Part shown: positions 18,040 through 27,274 of the stretch, piece by piece | How positions within the stretch are numbered: the stretch's first letter is position 1 | Layout of the letters: every line of letters starts with the position of its first letter | NCBI GenBank assembly: GCA_934432675.1 | Contig: CAKRYT010000007.1 | Location: 1-64,000 of the forward strand | Length of the DNA: 64,000 nt | Source: an uncultured Eubacteriales bacterium | Lineage (GTDB): Bacteria; Bacillota; Clostridia; Oscillospirales; CAG-272 | Reading direction: 5' to 3' | Translations under genes and position numbers: made by a program | Notes under the pieces: model-generated | The model's input: only the letters and a program-made list of their open reading frames with translations | The model's database searches: none | What the model was told of the DNA's origin: nothing

Positions 18040-19350
18040 ATGAAAGATTGGTTACGGTTCTTTTTCGGCGGTTTTTTCACGAACAAACGGCTTTCGGAGG
18101 CTCCCGAGCGATCCGTCTGGAACACGGTCCTGGGCCTGTTTCTTGCCTTCTTCCTTGTGTGGGGAGGGCTTTCCTTGGGGTATGCCGCCTCGTTCGGACG
18201 CCACTATGCCGCGGCGGATGGATTCCGCGCGTTTCTTTGCGCCTCGCTCGGGAAGGATAATCCTTACGGCGTGTCCCTCCGTATCGACGGCGGAAAGCTC
18301 TCGGCGCAGTATGACGGGGAGCGTAACTGCATCAATACTTTTGACAGCCCGGATGCCGGCTACCGCCTGGTGGTAGACACCCGCCCGAAAGAAACGACCT
18401 ATGACGATTTTACGGTGGTGTGTCGCGACCCGGACGGTCAGACCGTCTCCTACGATGCCTACAAAGCGATGGACGATGCACAGCGTGAACGGTATGAATG
18501 CCGCATGGAATACAGCGGCACCGCGTTGGATGTATCCCGCGGTACGGCGGATTATGAAGCGTTCCTCGGAGCCGTCTGCGATGTGAACGCCGCGCAGTAT
18601 GACAGAGACGTTGCCGAAAAATATGCCGCCCTGCAACGCAGCAGGGGCGACGGTGAAGAAAGCCGACGCAATTTTGAGAACGGGGTATACGAGTTATACT
18701 TCGCCGCGAAATACCCCGACTTTGTCGGGAAGGATGCCTACGGCGCGGCGCCGACCCTGCGTACCTACTATATGGAGTTGGAAAACCGCGCGCCCGACCG
18801 GAAATACGTTCTCCTTTTCGATGACATCGCCATGTGTGCCTTCGGAACCGATACCGGGGTCTCTGTGGACTTCGCCGGTTATGTGTCGAAGCTCGATGAC
18901 GGCACCGTCACCTCGCACGAAATGACAGCGGAGCAGACAGAAGAAAACCTGGATGCCCTGATCCGCGCGCTTTTCAGGAGCGGCAGTGCACTCGCGTCCT
19001 TTGTGTTTCTGTTCAGCCTCATGCAGATAATCCCCTTCTATCTGCTTGCGGTGCTGCTTCTGACAATCCTCGTATGGATTGCCTGCAAAACCGGACACGC
19101 GAGCGATTGCACCGGCTTTTTCGGTGCCTTCAAGGCGGTCGGTGCCACCCTCACGATGAGTGCCGTTGCAACGGCACTGAACGCCGTCATTCTCTCGTTC
19201 GTCATGTCGCGCGGGACGGTATTCCGCGTGGCGATTATCCTTTTCCCCATCATCGTCACCGTGCGCCTTATCGTCTTCGTGGTCGCCTGTATCCGTGCCG
19301 CCGGGGAGCATCCAAACGACGCCGCGCCCGATCCCCACGCAGATATGTAA
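18040..19350 (+). CDS. DUF1189-like membrane protein
   Basis: 436 residues from the ATG at 18040 (a GTG at 18031 is also possible). One membrane helix (about 30-53) is followed by an external domain of about 250 residues and four C-terminal helices (about 310-430). The arrangement and the N-terminal FFxGxFxxKR stretch recall DUF1189 proteins, one of which (YvdJ) sits in the Bacillus maltodextrin operon. It ends the sugar locus before a two-way terminator. The function is unknown; the family match is tentative. Confidence 0.5.
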   Translation: MKDWLRFFFGGFFTNKRLSEAPERSVWNTVLGLFLAFFLVWGGLSLGYAASFGRHYAAADGFRAFLCASLGKDNPYGVSLRIDGGKLSAQYDGERNCINTFDSPDAGYRLVVDTRPKETTYDDFTVVCRDPDGQTVSYDAYKAMDDAQRERYECRMEYSGTALDVSRGTADYEAFLGAVCDVNAAQYDRDVAEKYAALQRSRGDGEESRRNFENGVYELYFAAKYPDFVGKDAYGAAPTLRTYYMELENRAPDRKYVLLFDDIAMCAFGTDTGVSVDFAGYVSKLDDGTVTSHEMTAEQTEENLDALIRALFRSGSALASFVFLFSLMQIIPFYLLAVLLLTILVWIACKTGHASDCTGFFGAFKAVGATLTMSAVATALNAVILSFVMSRGTVFRVAIILFPIIVTVRLIVFVVACIRAAGEHPNDAAPDPHADM

Positions 19351-19390
19351 CGCCGCCTGCCCGGCTCCTGGGAGCAACGGCACACATTGA

Positions 19391-19424
19391 AACGGCACCG
19401 TGTGCAATTGCACACGGTGCCGTT
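19391..19424. terminator. perfect 34-base palindrome between converging genes
   Basis: AACGGCACCGTGTGCAA (19391-19407) is followed directly by its exact complement (19408-19424). It lies between the stops of a rightward and a leftward gene. There is no long T-run on either side, so it is probably a weak two-way terminator or an RNA 3'-end stabiliser. Confidence 0.6.
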
Positions 19425-19496
19425 GATTATGTTGGATTTCGTTCCGCGACAGGCAGGTCGTCTGTTGTCCGTAAAACAATTCCCCGCGTGCGCCGG

Positions 19497-21782
19497 TCAC
19501 GGGGCGAGGATTTCGTCCTCGTGGTTGTCGAGGAACACGCTGTAATCGGTCGGGGACAGCGGTTTCGCGTAATAATACCCCTGAATGACGTCAAAGGACA
19601 GGGCTTTGAGCATCTCGATCTGATCCGGCGTTTCCACACCTTCCTGCACGATCTTCATGTGCAGATCCTTGGTCAGCGATACGATGTGCTGCAAAACGGC
19701 GCGGTCCCGCTCCTGTGACAGCCCGGCGTGGAGGAGCGAACTGTCCAGCTTGATCTCGTCCATCCGGAGGGCTTTCAGGAGGTGATAGGAGGAATAACCG
19801 GTGCCGAAGTCGTCGATGGAGCACAGAAAACCGTTGCGTTGCAGGCGTTCGATCGTCATCGCCATGCTCTCATAACCGTCGTAGGCGACGCTCTCCGTAA
19901 TCTCCAACGTAATATACCCGTCCCGCACCTTATACCGGTTTTTCAGCCCCACGTAGAAGTCGATGAAATCCGGTTTTTGCAGGGTCACGCGTGAAAGGTT
20001 GACGGAGACGGGGATGATCGGGCGTCCCTCGCGGATGCGGCTGCCGATCATTTTGAGCACCTGCTCATACACATAGCGGTCCAGCCGGTTGATAAACCCG
20101 TTCATCTCGAAGAACGGAATGAAGGTCGAGGGTGAACGATAGGTATTCGTTGCCGGGTCATACCAGCGGACGAGTGCCTCTGCGCTGTCCGGCCGCCCGG
20201 TATGCAGATTCATCTTCGGCTGGTAGAAAACGACGAACTCACCGTTTTCCATACTTCTCTCCATCGTCAGGTCCATGTTGGCTTCCATCATGTACTTGTC
20301 AAGGAAAGTCTTGGTATAGAAGCGATACGCCTCGCCGAACTCGCTCCCCGGCGCGCCGGTTCGTGCGCGGGAAGCTTTTTCAAAGAGTTTTTCGGGGGTT
20401 TCCGGCTCTGCCGTCTCCATGAGCACGATACCGAACTCCAATGACAGATTATCCGTCTCCCCGTTGTCCTCGTGTACGGCGCGGTTCGCAAGCAGCGCGT
20501 TCAACCCGCGCAGGCGGTTGATGAGTGCCGACCTCGTGCGGTAATGCAGGAACAGATAGAACTCGCCCTTTTCGTTATAGGCATACTGCTCCGCGACGGC
20601 CAGCATCTTTCTGCAAGCGTAACTGATGAACGAAAGCAGGTCCTCGCAGAAGTCGCCGCCGCGCGTGCTGTCAAGGTAATCGAAGTGGACGACGGCGCAG
20701 GACACCACGGCAAAGTGGCTGTTCGGGTGCTTCGGCAGCACGGCGCGCATATCGCGCGCAAGGCACGCCTTGGTCGGGCAGTTCAGCACCGGGTCGGTCA
20801 TGCCGAACGAGGAAATCCGGTCACGGAAGGATCGCCGCATATAGCGCGTGAAGATAAACAGAATGACAAACAGAATCAGCAGCACGATGACGACGGTGAG
20901 GATGATCTGGATATACTGATATCCATCGACGTACAGGTCCTCTGCGAGGTACATGCCGACCAGGTACAGCCCGCCGCCGCGGCACGCCGAGACGGAGACG
21001 GCATAGGTGCTCCCGCCGAAATCCGCCCGCACGGTGCCGGAGGCGGCACCGCCGAGGAGCTGCCGGAGTTGCGTCTCCGCCCGCGCATCGCCCGAGAGCG
21101 ACTGCACGGCATCCGGCAGATTTTCATAGAGGCCGACGCGGTCGAATTCGTTGCGGATGGGATGCAGAATGTTCCCGTCCCCGTCACAAAGCGCGAAATA
21201 CCGCGCGTCGCGGAACACGTTTTCGTCATACCGGCGGCAGAACTCGCTGATGCTCACGGTGGAGCAGAGGAGAGCCACTCCCTCGACGGCACCCTCCGGC
21301 CGGTCGGGATCCGTCGGCGCATAGAAAACGATGGTGTTCATGCCGAGCACGGGATCCGTCACAACACCCGTATGCCCCACCGCACCGCCGCGATACAGCT
21401 CGCGGGTAACGGCAAGTTCGTTTTCGTACGGGACACCGTCGGCGTACTCCACGCCGCCCATCCAGTAGCGCATCCGCAGAACACCCCCGTACGCCTCCCC
21501 GGACAACAAGCCGTTGAGTGCCGTGCCGACCGCCTCCGGATCCCGAGCGGATGCCACGGCACCGGCGGTCGCCTCCGCCAGTGCCTCGTAGCCGATGACG
21601 GCGTCATCCATGGTGCCCTGCAACTCGTTTCTCCGCGCGACGAGACAGAGATCCACCTGCTCGTCCAGAATGGTCCGGTACCGGAAGAACATGAGGATCA
21701 TCGTGCCGAACAGCACGGCGCACAGAATGACGGCGATGGTCATCACTGCCTCGCGACCGTGCTTTTTGAGAAAAGCGATCAT
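19497..21782 (-). CDS. membrane c-di-GMP phosphodiesterase (EAL) with degenerate GGDEF
   Basis: 761 residues. One membrane helix (about 14-34), an extracytoplasmic sensor domain of about 250 residues, a second helix (about 293-313), a degenerate GGDEF domain (about 325-485, the signature replaced by NEKGEF) and a complete EAL domain (about 510-755). The EAL domain keeps the catalytic residues: Glu535 in SAEALVRW, SVNLSR, ITES, DDFGTGYSS near 657 and QEGVET near 710. It should hydrolyse c-di-GMP to pGpG. It is the last gene of the leftward c-di-GMP riboswitch operon, so it would give negative feedback on the whole locus. Confidence 0.9.
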   Translation of the reverse strand: MIAFLKKHGREAVMTIAVILCAVLFGTMILMFFRYRTILDEQVDLCLVARRNELQGTMDDAVIGYEALAEATAGAVASARDPEAVGTALNGLLSGEAYGGVLRMRYWMGGVEYADGVPYENELAVTRELYRGGAVGHTGVVTDPVLGMNTIVFYAPTDPDRPEGAVEGVALLCSTVSISEFCRRYDENVFRDARYFALCDGDGNILHPIRNEFDRVGLYENLPDAVQSLSGDARAETQLRQLLGGAASGTVRADFGGSTYAVSVSACRGGGLYLVGMYLAEDLYVDGYQYIQIILTVVIVLLILFVILFIFTRYMRRSFRDRISSFGMTDPVLNCPTKACLARDMRAVLPKHPNSHFAVVSCAVVHFDYLDSTRGGDFCEDLLSFISYACRKMLAVAEQYAYNEKGEFYLFLHYRTRSALINRLRGLNALLANRAVHEDNGETDNLSLEFGIVLMETAEPETPEKLFEKASRARTGAPGSEFGEAYRFYTKTFLDKYMMEANMDLTMERSMENGEFVVFYQPKMNLHTGRPDSAEALVRWYDPATNTYRSPSTFIPFFEMNGFINRLDRYVYEQVLKMIGSRIREGRPIIPVSVNLSRVTLQKPDFIDFYVGLKNRYKVRDGYITLEITESVAYDGYESMAMTIERLQRNGFLCSIDDFGTGYSSYHLLKALRMDEIKLDSSLLHAGLSQERDRAVLQHIVSLTKDLHMKIVQEGVETPDQIEMLKALSFDVIQGYYYAKPLSPTDYSVFLDNHEDEILAP

Positions 21783-21808
21783 TTCGTCACACCCGCCTTT
21801 CCACGCGG

Positions 21809-22033
21809 TCAGAGTGCTTCATATTCCCGTTTCAGCTGATGGAGTCGCTCACGCGTGGCGTTGATCTCGGCAGTGTAGCGATTGAAATAGTCCACGTCGT
21901 CATCTGCCGGGGTCGTGCCGGTGAGGATGGCGGAGACCAGTGCCGCCTGGGAGCGCGAACGACGCTGTTCGAGGAGCCTGATCTCGCGCAGGCAACGGCG
22001 GATCTGCTTTTTCAGTTTGATTTTACGGAACAT
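21809..22033 (-). CDS. small coiled-coil protein of the surface locus
   Basis: 74 residues, strongly basic at the N-terminus (FRKIKLKKQIRR) with heptad-like Leu/Ile spacing through the rest. An AAAGGAGAT ribosome binding site supports the start. No family is recognised. It sits between the second SipW-like peptidase and the EAL gene, so it is probably co-transcribed with them. Confidence 0.6.
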   Translation of the reverse strand: MFRKIKLKKQIRRCLREIRLLEQRRSRSQAALVSAILTGTTPADDDVDYFNRYTAEINATRERLHQLKREYEAL

Positions 22034-22057
22034 GGGGGATCTCCTTTTCTGCTTTCT

Positions 22058-22840
22058 TTACGGGGTCCGTCCGATATGAGCGTCCGGCGTTTCCGCATCT
22101 CCGTTGTTTTGGGCGGCGTCGGTGCCTTTGGCGATGTCGGTGCCTTTGGCGATGTCGGTGCCTTTGGCGATGTCGGTGCCTTTGGCGGCGTCGGTGCCTT
22201 TGGCGATGTCGGTGCCTTTGGCGGCGTCGGCGTTTTTCAGCCGCTCGACTTCCTCCCGCACCCGACGCTCGATCTCTTTTTCATGTGCCGCGTCCGGGTC
22301 CGTTCCGTCCGCCCTGTCGTGCAGTTTGCGTACAATCTCGATCACGGCGCAGACAAACACCGCGGCGGAGAGGACGAGAAGAATGACGGGGAAAATATTG
22401 CGGGCGAAAACGGCGCGCCCGATCGCCGTCAGACCGTCGAGGTTCCGGACGTATCGCGCGACGATGTGATCCGCCGGCACGACGTACTTGTCCTCCGCAG
22501 GGTTGTTGTCCCCCTTGGTGCGGAAGGCGGCACCCCCGTCGAGGATCTCGGTCACGCGATGCGTGTTGAACTGCCCCTGAATGGCGGGGTCGTCGGAGCG
22601 GAACGTGATAACCTCCCCGACCGCGACCTCCTCTGCCCGAACGCGGGCGACAAGGATATAACTCCCCGCCCCGATGCCCGGCTCCATGCTCGCGGTCCTC
22701 ACCCGGATAAAGGACTTCCCGAAAAGGAAGGTGACCTCACCCCTGGCGTTTCTGACGATGAGAACGACGGCGAGCAGCAGAACGACAATGCACAGAACGG
22801 TCACGACCGTACCGATGCGGGATTTCAGACGCTTTTTCAT
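22058..22840 (-). CDS. SipW-like type I signal peptidase with repeat tail
   Basis: 260 residues from MKKRLKS, preceded by GAGGTGATC. An N-terminal membrane helix (about 10-29), the catalytic Ser51 in TASMEPG and His94 in FNTHRVTEI are of the archaeal/ER (S26B) kind found in SipW rather than the Ser-Lys kind. A second helix lies at about 150-170. The tail is charged and ends in tandem DxAKGT hexapeptides. SipW-type peptidases process TasA-like secreted fibre subunits. This is the second such enzyme in the operon. Its start is 7 bases after the stop of the DUF2357-like gene. Confidence 0.85.
   Translation of the reverse strand: MKKRLKSRIGTVVTVLCIVVLLLAVVLIVRNARGEVTFLFGKSFIRVRTASMEPGIGAGSYILVARVRAEEVAVGEVITFRSDDPAIQGQFNTHRVTEILDGGAAFRTKGDNNPAEDKYVVPADHIVARYVRNLDGLTAIGRAVFARNIFPVILLVLSAAVFVCAVIEIVRKLHDRADGTDPDAAHEKEIERRVREEVERLKNADAAKGTDIAKGTDAAKGTDIAKGTDIAKGTDIAKGTDAAQNNGDAETPDAHIGRTP
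22114..22230 (-). repeat. 18-bp tandem repeat in the peptidase tail
   Basis: About six copies of an 18-base unit (GGCGATGTCGGTGCCTTT on the plus strand), with some GGCG variants, encode D(I/A)AKGT. The copies are nearly identical at the DNA level, so copy number is likely to vary between strains. Confidence 0.85.
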
Positions 22841-22847
22841 CGGCAGA

Positions 22848-25532
22848 TCACCTCGTTTTTTTGTCGCGGCGACCGCGGCGGGAGAACAGACGGCGGAAGA
22901 AACCTCCCCGCCCGGCAGGCACCGGACCCCCGGCACGGTCTGACTCCGCCGCGGGCTCCGCTCCGGCGGCAGTTTCGGCTGCATCGTCCGCGGTTTCGGT
23001 AACCTCTTCGTCTGCCGTTTCGGTAACGGCAGTTTCGGCTGCATCGTCCGCGGTTTCGGTAACGGCAGTTTCGGCCGTCTCCGCCGTTTCGGTAACGGCA
23101 GTTTCAGCCGTCTCCGCGGTTTCGGCAACCTCTTCTTCCGTCGTTTCGGCGGTTGCGGTCGTTTCGGCGGTTGCGGTCATTTCGGCGGTTGCGGTCATTT
23201 CGGCGGTTGCGACCGCCTGCGGCGGTGCCGCAGGCAGAGGCTCTGCCTCCCCGGACGGGGCGGGCACCTCGCCGTCGAGGCGAATAAGACCCGCGGTGAG
23301 CAGTTCCTCACGCGTTGCAGGCGCGACGGCGAGCGGTTCTGCCCGCCGCCGCCCGGGTGCGAGCGGCTGTGCGCCCCTGCCATCCATCATGACACGAATC
23401 AGCTCGCAGGCAAGGCGCAGGGCGCGGTCACTCCGGACACGGAGCTGCATCGGCGTCCCGCGGTAGAGCGAGACACCGGACACGTCGGAAAAATGGTATT
23501 TGCTCTGCGGGTAATCCCCCGGTTCCAATGCCAGGTAAAGAGACACGGTCTTGCCGCGCACGCCGATACGGGCGCAGGTGCCGCGCCCGTGATAGAACGC
23601 GTCGTAATGCCACGTCGCGCGGCGACGCACCCCGGCATAGGCGGTGAGTGCCCCGGCGAGTGCCGTATAGCGCGCCCGCATCGTCTCGTCCCCGAGGGAG
23701 AGACGCGCCTCGAACGAGTAACGGTAAGGCGACCGCGCGGGGAGCGGGAGCCCGTTCGGCTCCGCATCTGTTTCTGCCTCCGTTTCCGTCGCTGCCGCGC
23801 CCCCGTCGTCTGTGGCGTCGGGGGCCGTTTCACCGTCCGGTACTGCCGCATCGTCCGCGCACGTTTCCTCCGGCGCGCCGTCCGCGGCTGCCTCGGCGTC
23901 CGGGGCGGCATTTTCCGCGGGGGTCTCCCCGTCCTCTGTTTCGTCCGGCAACGCCGCACCCGCGAGCGGGCGGATGAGGCGGTCGGCGAGCAGCTCACGC
24001 AGGGATCGGAAGGGGGGCAGCAGTCCGTCGGCGGGACGCTTTTCCTCGGGGAGGAGTGTCGCCCCGGCGCGGCTCATGACCTCGCCGACGAGTTCCAACG
24101 CGTATTTCAGCGCGCGGGCACTGCGGATGGGGAGCCGCAGGGGCACGTCACGATACGCCGCGGTGTCCGACGCGTCCGTGAAGTGATAGCGGTCGCGGTC
24201 GTAGGCATCGGGCGGGAGCGCGAGGAACAGCAGCAGCGTCTTGCCGTGGACGGCGATGCGCGCACACCGCCGCCGCCCGTATGTAAAGGTCTCGTAATTC
24301 CGGCTGATACGGGCATTGACCCTCCGGTAGGAGAGCAACGTCCTCTTGACGGCAGCGTAATAGCCGCGCGTGGCGTCGTTTGTCTGCGAGAGGCGGGCGA
24401 GGAACGACCAGCGGAAGCGGAATCTGCCAAAGAGTGCGTCCTCGCTCTCCTCCTGCGTTTCTTCCGCGGGGCGGTACCGTTCATCCGCCGCGAGGGCGAT
24501 CTGCACCTCGCGCAGGATCTGCGCCCGCAGATCCTCGTCCGGGGTCTCCCCGGTCTGCTCTGCCCCGGTCTGCTCTGCCCCGGTCTGCTCTGCGGGTGCC
24601 TCGGCAGAGACCTCTCCCGCCGCGGCGAAGGTCGCCGCGTGCATATCGGAAAGGAACCTCGCATAGAGCGCGGAGACGCCCGTGAGCAGCTCCGCCTCCG
24701 CCCCGGCGGGGAGGTCCCCCTCCTGCCGTTCGATCAGGAGCGTATAGCCGGCGTCCTCATACCCGTCGAGGAACTCCCAGAGCGCGAGACACTGCCTCAG
24801 ATCCTTGTTTTTGAGGATGGCGTTGGTACGGATGACGGGCGGGCGGACATAGTTCTGCCCCACCGCCTGCACGAAGTCCGACCGCAGATAGGCGGCCGTG
24901 ACGGAGCGGATGTACTGTGCACGCTGCCAGAGGTCGGTATAACGCGCATCCGTCCGCATCGCGAGCCCGTCCCCGGGATTTTCCTCATATTCAAGCGTCA
25001 GGTGTACCCTGCCGCGCACGTCACCGACCTGAAAATCGTCGCCGAATTCGAGCGTCGTGACGGAGGCGTCCAGCCCGCGTTCGAGCACGGTGTCACAACG
25101 CCTCTCCACAAAGGTATAGAGCCGCCGGAGGAGCGTGTTGACGAACTTGTTTTCGTAGGTCTTCGCCGTCTCGTCGCTGTACACGTTCAGAATTTTGCTC
25201 GGCGTGATGACGTCGCCCTCCACCTTGGCGATCAGGTTGGTGTGCTGGGTGAGGTGGCGGACGGAGCGGCTGGTGATGTTCCGCGAGAACTCGATCGGGA
25301 GCACCTTTTCCTTTTCGTGCAGCTGCCGCTGCGGGTGGCGGATGACCGTATCGAGGACGGGCAGAGCCTCCTCCACCGCCCGGATCCAGGTCTCGTCCAG
25401 GGCGCGCAGGAGATAGCGGCGGGACATCGCCAGCCGTCGGTTGCCGTCCGCGAGTGCCGCGACGAGCCGGGTGCCCTGCATTTCTGCCGGAGCCTGCGTC
25501 TTTGCCGGCACGCTCCCCTCTGTCTGTGACAT
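22848..25532 (-). CDS. large DUF2357-like partner of the McrB-type ATPase
   Basis: 894 residues. The N-terminal third (about 40-310, including YENKFVNTLLRRLYTFVERR) resembles the DUF2357 proteins encoded beside McrB-like ATPases. Two related modules of about 125 residues follow (about 385-505 and 590-720); both contain a Y-x-R-x(2-3)-C-A-R-I-x-V-x-G-K-T pattern and a YHF(T/S)D motif. The C-terminus is a long Ala/Glu/Thr tail, then a basic end. I see no clear PD-(D/E)XK nuclease motif. It lies 35 bases after the ATPase gene. Its role is unknown; a scaffold or substrate adaptor is one reading. The family call is moderate. Confidence 0.55.
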   Translation of the reverse strand: MSQTEGSVPAKTQAPAEMQGTRLVAALADGNRRLAMSRRYLLRALDETWIRAVEEALPVLDTVIRHPQRQLHEKEKVLPIEFSRNITSRSVRHLTQHTNLIAKVEGDVITPSKILNVYSDETAKTYENKFVNTLLRRLYTFVERRCDTVLERGLDASVTTLEFGDDFQVGDVRGRVHLTLEYEENPGDGLAMRTDARYTDLWQRAQYIRSVTAAYLRSDFVQAVGQNYVRPPVIRTNAILKNKDLRQCLALWEFLDGYEDAGYTLLIERQEGDLPAGAEAELLTGVSALYARFLSDMHAATFAAAGEVSAEAPAEQTGAEQTGAEQTGETPDEDLRAQILREVQIALAADERYRPAEETQEESEDALFGRFRFRWSFLARLSQTNDATRGYYAAVKRTLLSYRRVNARISRNYETFTYGRRRCARIAVHGKTLLLFLALPPDAYDRDRYHFTDASDTAAYRDVPLRLPIRSARALKYALELVGEVMSRAGATLLPEEKRPADGLLPPFRSLRELLADRLIRPLAGAALPDETEDGETPAENAAPDAEAAADGAPEETCADDAAVPDGETAPDATDDGGAAATETEAETDAEPNGLPLPARSPYRYSFEARLSLGDETMRARYTALAGALTAYAGVRRRATWHYDAFYHGRGTCARIGVRGKTVSLYLALEPGDYPQSKYHFSDVSGVSLYRGTPMQLRVRSDRALRLACELIRVMMDGRGAQPLAPGRRRAEPLAVAPATREELLTAGLIRLDGEVPAPSGEAEPLPAAPPQAVATAEMTATAEMTATAETTATAETTEEEVAETAETAETAVTETAETAETAVTETADDAAETAVTETADEEVTETADDAAETAAGAEPAAESDRAGGPVPAGRGGFFRRLFSRRGRRDKKTR
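22960..23215 (-). repeat. degenerate repeats coding an Ala-Glu-Thr tail
   Basis: Short repeats such as TTTCGGTAACGGCAG and TTTCGGCGGTTGCGG encode AETAVTET and TATAEM runs at the C-terminus of the DUF2357-like protein. A separate 15-base repeat at about 24548-24594 encodes three EQTGA copies between its domains. Such tails are flexible and prone to length change. Confidence 0.7.
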
Positions 25533-25567
25533 ACCGTTACCCCCTCTCTTTTCCCGCTAACGGGAAA

Positions 25568-27145
25568 TCAGTACATTTTTTGGAGTCTTCCGAGATAAGC
25601 GATGCACTCCTTCATCGTCCCTTTGCCGAACAGGCCGTCGAGGAAATTGATGAGCCCTTTGAGCTCGTCGCGGATGAGGGACAGATTGAGAGCATCGAAT
25701 TTGCGGAACACCTTGGTCGCGAGCAGATAGTCGAGCCCATCGAGCTCCGTGCCGCCGGTGGCGACGTAGACGGGCAGGAAGGCAGCCAGCTGCTTCATGA
25801 TACGGTTACCGAACGCGACGCGGAATTTCTCGATGACGTAGATGTCCAGCCGCGCCACCTTGTCGAGCGTCTCCCGGGAGACGGGATGCTCGGCGATCGC
25901 CCGCCGGAACAGATCCTCCACATAAGAATAGCGGATGTGCTTGGCTTCCGTCTTCGGCGCATCGAAGGCCACGCCCTTGTAGTCCAGGTTGATGACCTGC
26001 GCGCGGTCATATACCTTATCCGAGACGGCGAAGGTCGAGTCGTCGTTGTTCGCCGTACCGATATACCAGATGTTCTGCGGGATCTGCAACATCCCCTCTT
26101 TCAGGTGCACGGGGTCGCCCGGCCACGCAGAGGGGACGAGTTCGATCTTCCACTCGGCGGGATCGGGCATTTCCAGAACGGAGAGCATCTCCGCGAAATA
26201 ATACTCCACGCGGGCGATGTTCATCTCATCCAGCACGATGATGTTGATCTCATCGTTGTAGGAGGATTCGTAGATGCGGCGCAGAACGTCCGTCTCGTTA
26301 AACTTCTTCGTGAACTCGTTGAAGTACCCGAACAGCTCGGTGCGGTCGCGCCAGGACGGCTGCACCGACGCGATGGTCGCGTCGTTTAAGAAGTATTTGC
26401 CCATGACGTACGGCAGGGAGGTCTTACCCGTACCGGAGATGCCTTGGAGCAGGATAAGCTTGGTGGAGGCGAGCCCCGCGAGCATCAGGCGGATGGTCTT
26501 GATTTCATAGTAGAGGTGCGCCGCGGACGCCGCGTAATTACGCAGATCGTCGCAGAGTTCCGAGAGACTCATCGTGTCGTCATAGACCGGCGGCGTATAG
26601 TGCAGATACCGTTCGTCCACGGCGGTGAGACGGGAGAACCGGTGCCCGGAGGGCTGCGCCGCCTCCTGCTCTCCGCGGGCGGCGGTCGGGTTGCCCTCTG
26701 CCGGGGTCTCCTCCCCCTCGTCCGCATTCGTCCTCTCCGCGGGTTCGGCCAGGCGTATTTGCTCGGGCGCGCCTCTCCCCGTACGGAGCGCGAGGATCTG
26801 CTCCTTCTCGCGGGTCAGGCGCAGGACGTCCCGGTGCAGGTCCGCAATTTCTTCGAGCAGGTCTTCGTCCCCGACGATGGAGCGGCGGAAACGCACGTAC
26901 TTCCGGATGAGCACCACGATGAGAAACACGAGTGCCGCCCAGAATGCATAGGTCAGGATGATGGCCAATACGGTCAGGATCCAGTCAAGCGCACCGAAAC
27001 CGGATGCGTACCGCTTCAACTGACGGACATACAGGGGGAAATTGATGATCTGAAAAAGCCCGACGAAGAAGTTGGAAACCGCTCTCCACACCCCGCCGAG
27101 CATGGTGGTCATAAAGTCAAAAAACCAACTTAAAAAGCCGTCCAT
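25568..27145 (-). CDS. membrane-anchored McrB-type AAA+ ATPase
   Basis: 525 residues, preceded by AAAGGAG. Two hydrophobic segments (about 15-38 and 58-85) come first, then a charged linker, then an AAA+ domain with Walker A GISGTGKTS (about 233-241), Walker B IIVLDEMNIA (about 302-311) and the sensor GTANNDDSTF followed by DKVYDRA, typical of McrB relatives. McrB works with a partner, usually in DNA restriction. Here the membrane anchor and the neighbouring secretion genes argue against restriction, and no McrC-type nuclease is visible. It may power assembly or export of the surface structure. That role is inference. Confidence 0.75.
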   Translation of the reverse strand: MDGFLSWFFDFMTTMLGGVWRAVSNFFVGLFQIINFPLYVRQLKRYASGFGALDWILTVLAIILTYAFWAALVFLIVVLIRKYVRFRRSIVGDEDLLEEIADLHRDVLRLTREKEQILALRTGRGAPEQIRLAEPAERTNADEGEETPAEGNPTAARGEQEAAQPSGHRFSRLTAVDERYLHYTPPVYDDTMSLSELCDDLRNYAASAAHLYYEIKTIRLMLAGLASTKLILLQGISGTGKTSLPYVMGKYFLNDATIASVQPSWRDRTELFGYFNEFTKKFNETDVLRRIYESSYNDEINIIVLDEMNIARVEYYFAEMLSVLEMPDPAEWKIELVPSAWPGDPVHLKEGMLQIPQNIWYIGTANNDDSTFAVSDKVYDRAQVINLDYKGVAFDAPKTEAKHIRYSYVEDLFRRAIAEHPVSRETLDKVARLDIYVIEKFRVAFGNRIMKQLAAFLPVYVATGGTELDGLDYLLATKVFRKFDALNLSLIRDELKGLINFLDGLFGKGTMKECIAYLGRLQKMY

Positions 27146-27274
27146 ACTTTACTCCTTTCCGGCAGCTCCCCGGTATGGCGGGGCGGACAGCCGATGGTAT
27201 GTAGTGCCGCGGGGGGATGCGCCCCCTCACCCGTCCGGTGCGGGATGTCCCCTCGGCGATGATTGCCGTGGTCG

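Noticed and set aside
20472..21839. 455-codon open frame on the plus strand
   Set aside because: It is antisense to the EAL phosphodiesterase, whose catalytic motifs establish the real strand.
22114..22230. Short regular repeats as a CRISPR array
   Set aside because: The 18-base units are contiguous, without spacers, and lie in frame within a protein-coding gene.
25568..27145. Possible McrBC-type restriction (defence) system
   Set aside because: The ATPase is McrB-like, but there is no visible nuclease, it has a membrane anchor, and it is embedded among SipW and fibre genes. A defence role is possible but not favoured.
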